This document shows, piece by piece, positions 19,901 through 28,613 of a stretch of 64,000 bases of DNA. The translations under genes and the position numbers were made by a program. Numbering within the stretch: position 1 is the first letter of the stretch; every line of letters starts with the position of its first letter. Origin of the DNA: Saprospiraceae bacterium (lineage in GTDB: Bacteria > Bacteroidota > Bacteroidia > Chitinophagales > Saprospiraceae); NCBI GenBank assembly GCA_020629515.1, contig JAHDDE010000016.1, positions 1-64,000 of the forward strand, read 5' to 3'. The notes under the pieces are model-generated. The model was not told the origin of the DNA. It did not search any database and worked only from the letters and a program-made list of their open reading frames with translations.

Positions 19901-21482
19901 CTATAGGAGGATTAGTCACCTGAGCAAATTGTTGTCTAAAATAGGTTGATATGTGCTGAGCATATCTCGACAGAACAGCTAAAGGCACATCCGCTCCCAT
20001 AGATCCTATAGGATCTTTGAAACTACTCAACATGCCTTCTAATATCAGCTCCTCATCCTCTAACGTATAGCCAAATGCGGTCTGCCTTTTCACCAGTGGT
20101 ATGGATGATTTTTTCTCATCACTGATCTTAGCATTAATTGTATCAATATGTATTTTAGATTCCTCTAACCAAGTTCCATATGGTAGTCGGTTACATATGA
20201 CATTTTTAAGTTCCTCATCTCCAATTACCCTTTTTTCGTCTAAGTCTGCTATTAGTATCTTACCAGGCTCAAGACGACCTTTAGTTACAATATTATCTGC
20301 GTCAATCGGAATAACTCCTGTCTCAGATGCCAAAATGAGATTATTATCTTTAGTCACACAATATCTCGATGGCCTCAATCCATTTCGATCCAAGGTGCCC
20401 CCGACTAAAGTACCATCTGTAAAACACATACTTGCTGGACCATCCCAAGGTTCCATGAGCGCTTCATGATACTCGTAAAAATCTTTTTTGTAGCTCTCCA
20501 TGTACTCCGCATTCTGCCATGCCTCTGGTATCATCATCATCATCGCATGAGGTATGCTTCGACCATCTGCAACTAAAAATTCTAAAACATTATCGAAAAT
20601 TGACGAATCACTATTAGTAGGATTAAATAATGGAAACATCATATCCAATTCCTCTTTTGAAAAAGTCGAGCTCTCTATATCTTTCTCTTTCGCCCTCCAC
20701 CAATTTTTATTACCCTCAATAGTGTTAATTTCTCCATTATGGGCAATTACTCTAAAAGGCTGGGCCAGTTTCCATCTCGGCACCGTGTTAGTAGAAAATC
20801 TTGAATGTACTAATGCCACCGCAGAAGTCAACAAATCATTTCTTAAGTCAAGATAATACTGTCTCACTTGTCCTGAGGTCAATTGACCTTTATAAATCAT
20901 TGTTTTTGATGACAATGAACAAACATAAAAATCATGTCGAAATTCAGGAAATGCGCTCACCACTCGATGAGTACAGTACTTTCTTAAAATCAAAAGTTTT
21001 CTCTCGAGCTCTTTAACGCTCAAATTGTCTTTTGCCTGAAAGAAGAAATGGTAGATATCTGGTTCTGTAGATGCACTAGCTTCTCCCAAAAGACTACTTA
21101 CAACTGGCACTTTCCTTTTACCTAATAATTGAAGTCCTAAATCTGCTGCTGAATTATCAACTATCGTATATATCTCTTCGAAATTTTTTCCTTTCGGCAA
21201 AAAGAATGCACCTACTCCATAATCTCCTGCTTTCGGCAATTCAAACGCTAAATGTTCGGACAGAAACAATTCATGTGGTATATGAAGCAATATGCCTGCT
21301 CCATCTCCACTTTCTGGATCACAGCCACATGCCCCTCTATGCTCCATGTTTTCTAACATGGTCAATGCATCAGAAACTAATTTGTGAGAGAATTTCTTCT
21401 CCAAATTGGCTATCATTCCTATTCCACAAGCATCACTCTCTAACTGAGGGACATATAAACCCCGATTATTTACCTTTTTCAT
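16977..21482 (-). CDS. gltB: Glutamate synthase large subunit
   Basis: A 1501-aa enzyme that makes two glutamates from glutamine and 2-oxoglutarate. An 18-residue propeptide precedes Cys19 (ACGIGMIAN), the nucleophile of the type II glutaminase domain (about 19-430). A central domain follows (about 480-765), then the FMN synthase domain with CHLNTCPVGIATQDP and the three [3Fe-4S] cysteines spaced C-x5-C-x4-C (GCILMRKCHLNTC), and the C-terminal beta-helix GXGXG region (about 1260-1450). It is first of the gltBD operon, with 233 bp of upstream sequence in which I see no other clear gene. Confidence 0.97.
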   Translation of the reverse strand: MKKVNNRGLYVPQLESDACGIGMIANLEKKFSHKLVSDALTMLENMEHRGACGCDPESGDGAGILLHIPHELFLSEHLAFELPKAGDYGVGAFFLPKGKNFEEIYTIVDNSAADLGLQLLGKRKVPVVSSLLGEASASTEPDIYHFFFQAKDNLSVKELERKLLILRKYCTHRVVSAFPEFRHDFYVCSLSSKTMIYKGQLTSGQVRQYYLDLRNDLLTSAVALVHSRFSTNTVPRWKLAQPFRVIAHNGEINTIEGNKNWWRAKEKDIESSTFSKEELDMMFPLFNPTNSDSSIFDNVLEFLVADGRSIPHAMMMMIPEAWQNAEYMESYKKDFYEYHEALMEPWDGPASMCFTDGTLVGGTLDRNGLRPSRYCVTKDNNLILASETGVIPIDADNIVTKGRLEPGKILIADLDEKRVIGDEELKNVICNRLPYGTWLEESKIHIDTINAKISDEKKSSIPLVKRQTAFGYTLEDEELILEGMLSSFKDPIGSMGADVPLAVLSRYAQHISTYFRQQFAQVTNPPIDSLRESEYMTLKTVLGSSNNVLKVNTNSVNFIRIESPVLDNKSFNKLKYVDIDGYSSKTIDCTFNRAYQPGALELKIDDICNQAEAAISEGYNLLIFDNIKTLSKTDVAVPSLLTCGAVHHFLVEKGLRQKASLIIRGGDVLETHHFATLIGYGADAIFPELSFESIEKLFDQGKLDSNIVVQKYKSIYIKAVNKGLLKIMSKLGISTVASYRGAQAFEALGISSEVVNKCFKGTVSRIEGMTFDMLAKEALTKHTVAFDDEMEDELIDLGVYQWKRRGEYHLFNPATVHLLQHSTKTNDYKVYQKFAQAINNQQEKACTLRSLFEFKGSKSIPIEEVEPVEEILKRFATGAMSFGSISHEAHTTLAKAMNRIGGKSNSGEGGEDEVRFKKLENGDWERSAIKQVASGRFGVTINYLTNAIELQIKMAQGAKPGEGGQLPGHKVDKWIAKVRHSTPGVGLISPPPHHDIYSIEDLAQLIFDLKNANRKARISVKLVSKAGVGIIASGVAKGKADHILIAGHDGGTGASPWSSIRYAGLPWELGLAETHQTLIQNKIRNRVVLQADGQIRTGRDMAIATLLGAEEWGVATAALVVEGCILMRKCHLNTCPVGIATQDPDLRKKFDGKVDHVVNFFHFLAQDLREIMAELGFRTINEMVGRSDLLKVREDKGHWKLENLDLSPILFRDPLSDQIDNFNSVKQDHELGNVLDRSLIEYAKLALEEKITIQSTFPVISTDRAVGAMLSNEISLKYGSKGLDEDSINFRFRGSAGQSFGAFAAKGLTFTLEGDSNDYFGKGLSGAKLIIIPDRDSTFIPHENIIIGNVALYGATSGEAYIKGVAGERFAVRNSGATAVVEGLGAHGCEYMTGGQVVVLGSIGRNFGAGMSGGVAYIYNESDSVENFVNPEMVALESLDQKDRKNLRQLIRNHFNYTGSQRALEILQEWEIQKSNFIKIMPTEYKRVLAEMAKEKELVTV

Positions 21483-21715
21483 GACAACAACTACTTTAAC
21501 AATTAAAACTCATATTCGGCTGTCATGTCATAATTTCATTTTTCACGATTAATTGAAGTTCATAAGTCAAAATGATTTCTGAACTAATATTTTGGCAATT
21601 AAATGGAACATGACGATTCCGAACTTGACAAAGTACTTCATTTTGTCTATTCAATTCAAGGTGGAATAGTTGAAAATTATTCAGAATGATTTTAGACTAC
21701 AAGAAAGTTGATGAA

Positions 21716-23956
21716 TTAGACTGCGATTGCAGGTTGAGAGATAGATGTTTCGGCTTTCTGATTCTCTATTTTAGGCGTACTCACTTTCTTTATTGTGAAG
21801 TAAAAAGTAGTTCCCCCATCACTATTGGTATCGGCCCAAATTTTACCTTCATGCTTTTCAACAATCTTTTGGCAAAGAGAAAGACCGAGCCCAGTTCCAG
21901 AATAATCTTTCTTATTGTTTAATTGTACGAACGGTTCAAATATTTTCTCCTTAAATTCTTTGTCTAAGCCAATCCCATTATCCTTTACTTTAAATAACCA
22001 TTCTTTAGGCCATTCTTCACAGCAAACACGTACTCTCGGGCATTCATTTGGCTTGACAAACTTTAATGCATTGGCAATTAAATTCTGAAATACCTGTCTA
22101 AGTTTGAGTGGGTCCCCAATCAAAGAATCCGGAATATTAATTAATTGTATTTCGGCTTTTTTCTCTTTGATATTGGTATCAAGATTTCTAATGACTTTTT
22201 CTAGAAGTGCGTGAGTATCGATATTAGTAAGATTAAGCTTCAAAGAATTTACTTCTGAATAACTTAATAAGTCGTTGACCAAATCAAACATATCTTTTGC
22301 CGAAGCAATCGAAAGATCTAAATAATCTTTTTGGCTCCCATCCAAAGAAGCATATACTCCTCTCTTTAATAAACCTAAGAAGCTAGTTATAGTCCTTATG
22401 GGAGATTTTAAATCGTGTGAAGCTATATGAGCAAACTGTTGAAGTTGTATGTTCGATTCTATATACTTTTCTAATTCTGCATTTTTGCTCTCCAAAATCT
22501 TTTCGGCGATTACCAGTTCTTCATTTTTATCCTTGAGTGACTCATTTGACTTTTTTCTTTTTAGGTTAGAATATATTAGCAAGCCGGCCATAATGGTTAG
22601 CAATCCTAAACCAGCGAGCAATCCATTCTGTCGAGAGCTCGCTCTTTGTAGTTTATACTTATAATCTAACTCTTTAATTTTGTCTGCTACTTCTTGTTCT
22701 TTCTTCGACTTTTCTAGAGCGTATCTAACCTGTTGTACAGCTACGTCCTTTGTCTTTTGATGATTTAATAATGCTGCAGATTGCTTGTTCTCAATATCCT
22801 TGTAATAAAATGCTCTTTCAAAATCTCCAATTTGAGAAGCACATGTCGCCATCAGATTACTGGCATGAACTAATATTTCTTTATCCTCCTTTTGGTTAGC
22901 CCACTTAAATGAAGATTTAATAAGCTCTTCTGATTCCGATTTCCTCCCAACTTTGGCAAACAATTCACCCAATTGTAAATTGGCCTTGATTTCTAGCTTT
23001 TTAATAGAACTTTTTTGTGCTTCTTCTTTTGCCTTTAGCGCAAAATCAATGGCTCTATCCTCCGCATTTTTCTGAGCATAAATCTTACTCTTGTAGAGAT
23101 ACGTAATGGATAAATCAGGAAAATTTCCTAAAACTTCTATTATCGAGATAACCTCATCAAATATTTCCTCTGATCTTAAAAAATCATCTTGTTCATACTC
23201 GATGATACCCAACATATTAAGAGGTTTAATCAAAAATTGATTGTTTTTGATTTCATGTCTACGGTCAAGTATAGCCTCTATTATCTTACGAGACTCCTTA
23301 TAATCATCAAGGATTAATTGTACTTCTGCAATATTAACAAGTGCCGCTGAACCAAAATCATAATTACCTTTTTCCTCATATAAATCAAAGGCTTTCTGAG
23401 CATATATGATACATTTTTCATATTGCGCTTGAGCCAAGTAAAGGTCAGAGAACCACAAATAGTTTAGCCCCAAGGCACTCATACCTTTATCCTTCAAGCT
23501 CAACAGATTTTCCTTAGCTTTCAATAAATACTCCTTAGATTCTTCATATTTGGCAAGATCCATTTCAATCTTACCCAACCTATTCAAAAGAATAGCGTAA
23601 TGATATCCATTGTCCTGCTCTTTATAGTAGTCTAATATTTCCCAAATCATGTCTCGTGATTCAAGATTTTTCTCCAACATGAAGAGATAAAGACTATATC
23701 TAAATTTGACTTTTGCTACTAGCCTTTCATTTTCCTCTTTCTTTGCCAATGCAAGTGCCGTCTGCATGGAGGTTAAAGCAGAATTGAGATTATAATTCAG
23801 CTGAACTTTGCTAATTTCTATTAAGGTATTGATACTGTCTTCGGGAGAAGATGCATGTCTTAGGTCGCCATATAAACTATCTTCTTTGATAGACTGAGCT
23901 TCGCCTGCACCAATTATGATGAATGTGAAAAATAATAATAGAGTAGACGTTTTCAT
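21716..23956 (-). CDS. TPR-sensor histidine kinase
   Basis: A 746-aa sensor kinase. The signal peptide (MKTSTLLLFFTFIIIG) favours the ATG at 23956 over one at 23995. A long TPR region (about 40-390) is followed by a transmembrane helix (LLAGLGLLTIMAGLLIY), a coiled coil, a HisKA domain with phospho-acceptor His in AHIASHDLKSPIRT, and a HATPase domain with N box NALKF, G1 DNGIGLD and G2 GTGLGLSLC. No response regulator is adjacent, so its partner is unknown. It lies 129 bp downstream of pntB on the same strand. Confidence 0.9.
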   Translation of the reverse strand: MKTSTLLLFFTFIIIGAGEAQSIKEDSLYGDLRHASSPEDSINTLIEISKVQLNYNLNSALTSMQTALALAKKEENERLVAKVKFRYSLYLFMLEKNLESRDMIWEILDYYKEQDNGYHYAILLNRLGKIEMDLAKYEESKEYLLKAKENLLSLKDKGMSALGLNYLWFSDLYLAQAQYEKCIIYAQKAFDLYEEKGNYDFGSAALVNIAEVQLILDDYKESRKIIEAILDRRHEIKNNQFLIKPLNMLGIIEYEQDDFLRSEEIFDEVISIIEVLGNFPDLSITYLYKSKIYAQKNAEDRAIDFALKAKEEAQKSSIKKLEIKANLQLGELFAKVGRKSESEELIKSSFKWANQKEDKEILVHASNLMATCASQIGDFERAFYYKDIENKQSAALLNHQKTKDVAVQQVRYALEKSKKEQEVADKIKELDYKYKLQRASSRQNGLLAGLGLLTIMAGLLIYSNLKRKKSNESLKDKNEELVIAEKILESKNAELEKYIESNIQLQQFAHIASHDLKSPIRTITSFLGLLKRGVYASLDGSQKDYLDLSIASAKDMFDLVNDLLSYSEVNSLKLNLTNIDTHALLEKVIRNLDTNIKEKKAEIQLINIPDSLIGDPLKLRQVFQNLIANALKFVKPNECPRVRVCCEEWPKEWLFKVKDNGIGLDKEFKEKIFEPFVQLNNKKDYSGTGLGLSLCQKIVEKHEGKIWADTNSDGGTTFYFTIKKVSTPKIENQKAETSISQPAIAV

Positions 23957-24085
23957 AGTGCTCAATTTGATAGCACACCTGAATTCTAGATACAAGGGTT
24001 ACTTAATGATTGACTTAGCCTTAAAGTACCCTATATTTAAAGGTTATTTATTTGACAAAATATCTACATCTTGACCCCTATTGGT

Positions 24086-25465
24086 CTACAGATTTTTTAC
24101 TTCGGAGAGTAATGATTGTATACTATCCTTAGCATCGCCAAAAAACATTTTAGTTTTCTCGTGGAAAAAGAGTTGATTTTGTATACCCGCATAACCTGGA
24201 CTCATACTTCTTTTTAGGACTATAACATGTTTTGCATCCCAGACATTGAGTACTGGCATACCGTATATAGAACTCGTTGGATCGTCCACTGCTGCGGGAT
24301 TAACGACATCATTAGCCCCTACTATAACAACTACATCTGTACTCGGCAGTGCAGCATTGGCATCATCCAAATCTAAGAGCTTAGGATATGGGACATCAGC
24401 TTCTGCGAGCAATACATTCATATGACCTGGCATCCGCCCTGCTACTGGATGTATTGCATACTTTACGTCAACACCATTTGCCTCAAGTGTGTCATCTAAC
24501 TCTTTTAAAGCTTTTTGTGCTTGTGCAACAGCTAATCCATATCCAGGAACAAACATCACCGATTGAGAATAATATAGAAGTATAGAGGCGTCAACGGCAC
24601 TTGTAGTTTTTGCAACTTGATCATCAGCTCCCTGAGCAGCCCCACCTGCAGCAGAAAATCCTCCTATTAATACATTGAAAAGTGAACGATTCATAGCTTG
24701 GCACATCAATACCGTTAAGATAGTACCTGATGCGCCGACAAGAATACCCCCAACTAACATCAAATTATTATCATAAATAAGACCTGCAGCTGCTGCTGAT
24801 AATCCAGTAAAAGAGTTCAATAAAGAAATTACTACTGGCATATCCGCACCTCCAATTGGAGCAACAAAGGACCATCCATAAAAAAGACATAATACTAAAA
24901 ATGCTATCAGCAATGTATTACTTGCATTAGTCATAGCTAGATAGGTGAACATGCCTAAGACAATTATCAGTAAGAATTGATTGATAATATTGTGCTTAGG
25001 CCAAGTTACTTGGCTGTCCCAGATCTTTCCATCTAATTTGAGATAGGCCAACATACTTCCCGTAAAGGCAACACATCCAATCAATAAAGCAAATAGAGAA
25101 ATTACCTTGCCTCCCGTATCAAGAGATACGGTACTCAATTCTACAATAGACAATATAGCGGCACATGCTCCCCCTAATCCATTAAAAACGGACACCATTT
25201 GTGGCATATCTGTCATCTTAATTTTCTTGGCAACTAACCAGCCTATTGTTGCACCAAGCACAATGCCTCCTGCTATCCAAACATAATTTCCTTCTCCATC
25301 TATTCGATTATCACATAAACTGCCTGCTATTCCTATAGCCATACCTATAGCCGCCAGTGTATTACCTTTTCTTGCACTGTCAGGAGAGCTCAACAATCTT
25401 AAACCCCAAACAAATAAAATCGCACCAATTAAATAGGCGATATCAACTATAGTTGTGAATATCAT
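24086..25465 (-). CDS. pntB: NAD(P) transhydrogenase subunit beta
   Basis: A 459-aa protein whose N-terminal half (about 1-265) is a string of transmembrane helices (proton channel dII part) and whose C-terminal half is the NADP(H)-binding dIII domain, with GYGLAVAQAQ, HPVAGRMPGHMNVLLAEA, VVIVGANDVVNPAA and KRSMSPGYAGI. With the alpha subunits it transfers hydride from NADH to NADP+ driven by the proton gradient. It is last of a three-gene operon. Confidence 0.96.
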   Translation of the reverse strand: MIFTTIVDIAYLIGAILFVWGLRLLSSPDSARKGNTLAAIGMAIGIAGSLCDNRIDGEGNYVWIAGGIVLGATIGWLVAKKIKMTDMPQMVSVFNGLGGACAAILSIVELSTVSLDTGGKVISLFALLIGCVAFTGSMLAYLKLDGKIWDSQVTWPKHNIINQFLLIIVLGMFTYLAMTNASNTLLIAFLVLCLFYGWSFVAPIGGADMPVVISLLNSFTGLSAAAAGLIYDNNLMLVGGILVGASGTILTVLMCQAMNRSLFNVLIGGFSAAGGAAQGADDQVAKTTSAVDASILLYYSQSVMFVPGYGLAVAQAQKALKELDDTLEANGVDVKYAIHPVAGRMPGHMNVLLAEADVPYPKLLDLDDANAALPSTDVVVIVGANDVVNPAAVDDPTSSIYGMPVLNVWDAKHVIVLKRSMSPGYAGIQNQLFFHEKTKMFFGDAKDSIQSLLSEVKNL

Positions 25466-25497
25466 ATTCTCTTATTAAAGTGTTTTGTAAGATTCTC

Positions 25498-25809
25498 CTA
25501 TTTCTTCTTTTTCTTAAACATTTCGAGCATCCTATCTGTCACAGCAAACCCTCCCACAACATTTATCATACCTAATGCAATAGCTATAGCGCCAAGTATT
25601 AATGAAAAGTAGTCATCAGATGCGGATCTCCTGATAAGTATGATTGCACCAATTATAATAACCCCACTTATGGCATTGGCCCCAGACATCAGAGGTGTAT
25701 GAAGGACTGTTGGCACTTTAGAAATCACCTCAAATCCTAAGATCACTGTAAAGATCAGGAGGTAAATCAATAATAGATTATCACTTATGAATTGCATAAA
25801 CTGGGTCAT
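25498..25809 (-). CDS. pntAB: NAD(P) transhydrogenase subunit alpha part 2
   Basis: A 103-aa membrane protein with three hydrophobic helices and the conserved VPTVLHTPLMSGANAISG segment. It corresponds to the C-terminal membrane part of fused PntA, here a separate gene as in the three-gene form of the enzyme. It starts one base after the end of the pntAA gene. Confidence 0.94.
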   Translation of the reverse strand: MTQFMQFISDNLLLIYLLIFTVILGFEVISKVPTVLHTPLMSGANAISGVIIIGAIILIRRSASDDYFSLILGAIAIALGMINVVGGFAVTDRMLEMFKKKKK

Positions 25810-25810
25810 A

Positions 25811-26890
25811 CTACGATTTTTTAGAAATGATGGATTTACTTAATATTTCATCTTCAGAATTCATGTCTATCGTCCCATCTCGGACTATATGTTTCAAAAA
25901 ATTATGAATGTTATTGCCATATAAAGTGCTTGCATCTTGAGGCATCCTATTAGCCAAGTTAGAATCACCAATTATTTTTACTCCATTGTGATCAACAACC
26001 TTGTTGTCTTCACATATAGCACAATTACCTCCTGTAGAGGCGGCCAAATCAACAATAACGGATCCTGATTTCATAGCTTCGACAGTCTCCTTAGTTATCA
26101 ATTTAGGTGCTGGTCTCCCTCTCAATTGGGCGGTGGTTACCACAATATCCGATGCTATCGCCTTCTCTTGGATTAACTGTGCCTGCCTCATTTTATATTC
26201 CTCTGTCTGCTCTACTGCATAACCGCCGGCATCTTTATCATCTGTAGCACCTTCTACTTCTACAAACTTAGCTCCTAAACTTTGTACTTCTTCTTTAACC
26301 GCGGCTCTGGTATCAAATGCTTCAACCATGGCTCCTAGCCTTCTGGCTGTAGCAATAGCTTGAAGTCCAGCTACCCCAGCACCGATAACCAACACTTTAG
26401 ATGGTTTGATGCTTCCTGCAGCTGTAATCATCATTGGCATGTATCTCGGCATATATTGTAATGCTGACAATATAGATTGATAACCTGCTATGGATGCCAT
26501 AGAAGACAACACATCCATGGACTGAGCCAATGAAGTTCTCGGAATCATATCAAGGCTAAAGACATTTAGATTTTTTGCTTGTAACCCCTCTCCAATCTTA
26601 GCATCATTAAAAGGAGCATATTGACCAATTATTATAGCACTATCCTTTACAGAATTATATTCTTGATCTGTGATATCCGGAGATATCTGAACTATGATAT
26701 CTGCCCCTGACAGGATATCCTTACGAGATTTAATAGTAACTGATTCATAATCACTATCTCTAAAATAACTACCATCCCCTATTCCTGATTCAATCCATAC
26801 TTCATCTAAAAACTTAAGAAGTTTAGTCACATTAGAAGGTACTATTGGAGAAATATCAGAGTTATTTTCTTTTAAATATGCTATTATCAT
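25811..26890 (-). CDS. pntAA: NAD(P) transhydrogenase subunit alpha part 1
   Basis: A 359-aa soluble NAD(H)-binding dI subunit, with the Rossmann motif VLVIGAGVAGLQAIATARRL, the AFDTRAAVKEEVQSLGA segment typical of alanine dehydrogenase/PntA proteins, and GSVIVDLAASTGGNC. It is first of the pntAA-pntAB-pntB operon; 125 bp separate it from the divergent membrane-protein gene. Confidence 0.95.
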   Translation of the reverse strand: MIIAYLKENNSDISPIVPSNVTKLLKFLDEVWIESGIGDGSYFRDSDYESVTIKSRKDILSGADIIVQISPDITDQEYNSVKDSAIIIGQYAPFNDAKIGEGLQAKNLNVFSLDMIPRTSLAQSMDVLSSMASIAGYQSILSALQYMPRYMPMMITAAGSIKPSKVLVIGAGVAGLQAIATARRLGAMVEAFDTRAAVKEEVQSLGAKFVEVEGATDDKDAGGYAVEQTEEYKMRQAQLIQEKAIASDIVVTTAQLRGRPAPKLITKETVEAMKSGSVIVDLAASTGGNCAICEDNKVVDHNGVKIIGDSNLANRMPQDASTLYGNNIHNFLKHIVRDGTIDMNSEDEILSKSIISKKS

Positions 26891-27018
26891 TAGTACTTTA
26901 TTAGAGTAGATATCGAAGATAATTAACCATTTTCTTTGGAAGCTTTTATTACAACAATTTTATCTAACTATTCTCAATTGACGAGTAATTACAGCAACAA
27001 TTTCTATTTTAGCGATTG

Positions 27019-27417
27019 ATGATGATTAAAACCAAAGAGAGATTAGCCAGAGTAAATGAGTTCATAGATATTAAAATGGGCTTCTTAGGAGCCATTTTTA
27101 TGGGTTCTATTGTCTTTTGGATTAATCACGACCATGGTTGGGACCTTGCCCTTGTCGCTGGTCTCAAACAACTTTCATATACCTTATTTTTTGGAGGGCT
27201 TTTCCTCAAGATGGCGGAGAACATTGCTATTTCTCGCCAATCTAGAAGATGGGCTATTCTACTGGGTGGAGTGATCCCAATGTTCTGCACAGCATTCTTG
27301 ACGTATATCGTTCATGCGTTTAAAGGAACCCCCGAACCCATACATAGTACTATACCAACTATTATTTTCGCTTGGATTAGTTTTACATTTTGGAGCTGGC
27401 ACAAAACAAGATCCTAA
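27019..27417 (+). CDS. Small integral membrane protein, unknown function
   Basis: A protein of about 132 aa with four predicted transmembrane helices (about 20-38, 45-65, 75-97, 107-127) and a basic N-terminus. Two ATGs (27019 and 27022) follow an in-frame TTG at 27016; an ATG is preferred. TATTTTAG at 27005-27012 resembles the -7 promoter box but is very close to the start. I do not recognise a characterised family. It faces the pnt operon divergently and is convergent with the monooxygenase gene. Confidence 0.72.
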   Translation: MMIKTKERLARVNEFIDIKMGFLGAIFMGSIVFWINHDHGWDLALVAGLKQLSYTLFFGGLFLKMAENIAISRQSRRWAILLGGVIPMFCTAFLTYIVHAFKGTPEPIHSTIPTIIFAWISFTFWSWHKTRS

Positions 27418-27459
27418 TATTCTCACACCTTATGACTTAATTTGGATTCCTTCCAGCTT

Positions 27460-28581
27460 TTAAGCGCTACCACATAGATGGTCTAATATCAATTGCGAAT
27501 CACTATTAATTGTCCCTAATATTCCTCCTAACTTATAATTATCAAAGCCTAAAAAATAAGCGCCTTCTAATTCCCCCTTCCCAATAGGTGAATGTGGCAA
27601 TCCATTTTCATCAACATATTGAGATATTTGAGGAAAGAATTCTTGAATCGCTGCCCTATAACCCGTTGCCAAAATAACTGACTGAATAGTAATCTCTTCT
27701 CCACCATTAAAAACAACACTTGATCGATTAAATCTTTCGATCCCTGGCTTGACCTTGATTTTTCCTGATTTTACTGCAGCCATCGTACCTATATCAACTA
27801 TAGGTGTTTTTCCAGTTTCTCTCAATTGCTGTGCAGGGTGCATTGCACTAATCTTCAAGCCATATTTTTCTAAATTGCCGAAATAGATTTTCCTGATTTG
27901 CGAACCCAACCAATCTCCTAAACCAAAAGGCAGTTTCGCCAGTTGCTTAGAAGTCACTTGAACAGGCCGACCATTTAAGTCTCTTGGCACCACGCTTATT
28001 GGACTTCTGACTGATGCATATACCTCCACATCATGTTCACTCAAATCTAAACATAATTCAGCTCCAGTATTTCCAAAACCCACTACCAGCGTTTTCTTCC
28101 CAATGAAAGGTTCATAGTTTTTGTACTGTCTACTGTGTAATATTTCACCTTCAAACTCATTTTTACCCGGCCAATCTGGTATATGAGCTACTCTATTCAC
28201 TCCAGTCGCAACAATAATATTCTTAGCTTGATAAGAATTACTATCTGTCAAGACCTGATAGTAACCATTTTCTTTGGATATAGATACTACCTGCTGTTTG
28301 TATATAGGTATAATATTGAAGTGCTCCATATAACCTTCAAAATATTGCACCAATTGATCTTTCGACACATAAGTGGGATACTCTTCAGGAAATGACATAT
28401 GTGGCAAATGAGAAAATTGTTTGACCGTGTGCAGATGCAGTCTGTCATAATGATTTCTCCAAGCATTACCCGCATGATCTGATCCTTCTATCAAAGTGTA
28501 GTGGAGCCCAGCTTGAGATAAACGTCCGGCCATAGCAAGTCCTGCAGGACCTGCTCCTATTATTAAATTCTCCGTTTGCAT
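27460..28581 (-). CDS. Flavin-containing monooxygenase (class B, YUCCA-like)
   Basis: A 373-aa FAD/NADPH enzyme. FAD site LIIGAGPAGLAMAGRL near the N-terminus, a WRNHYDRLHLHTVKQF segment close to that of FMO/YUCCA proteins, the family signature FxGxxxHSxxY (FEGEILHSRQY), the NADPH site LVVGFGNTGAELCLDL, and ATGYRA near the C-terminus. Class B monooxygenases insert one O2 oxygen into N, S or ketone substrates; the signature is the FMO rather than the Baeyer-Villiger form. It starts 32 bp after the hydroxylase/CDGSH gene on the same strand, so it is probably in the same operon. Confidence 0.88.
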   Translation of the reverse strand: MQTENLIIGAGPAGLAMAGRLSQAGLHYTLIEGSDHAGNAWRNHYDRLHLHTVKQFSHLPHMSFPEEYPTYVSKDQLVQYFEGYMEHFNIIPIYKQQVVSISKENGYYQVLTDSNSYQAKNIIVATGVNRVAHIPDWPGKNEFEGEILHSRQYKNYEPFIGKKTLVVGFGNTGAELCLDLSEHDVEVYASVRSPISVVPRDLNGRPVQVTSKQLAKLPFGLGDWLGSQIRKIYFGNLEKYGLKISAMHPAQQLRETGKTPIVDIGTMAAVKSGKIKVKPGIERFNRSSVVFNGGEEITIQSVILATGYRAAIQEFFPQISQYVDENGLPHSPIGKGELEGAYFLGFDNYKLGGILGTINSDSQLILDHLCGSA

Positions 28582-28613
28582 GAATGCTTTATTGGTGCCA
28601 CTTTTTTTCCTAA

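Noticed and set aside
21604-21690. 28-codon plus-strand frame between gltB and the histidine kinase gene
   Set aside because: It starts with ATG and reads like soluble protein, but it is too short to judge, has no clear promoter, and may be chance in the gltB upstream region.
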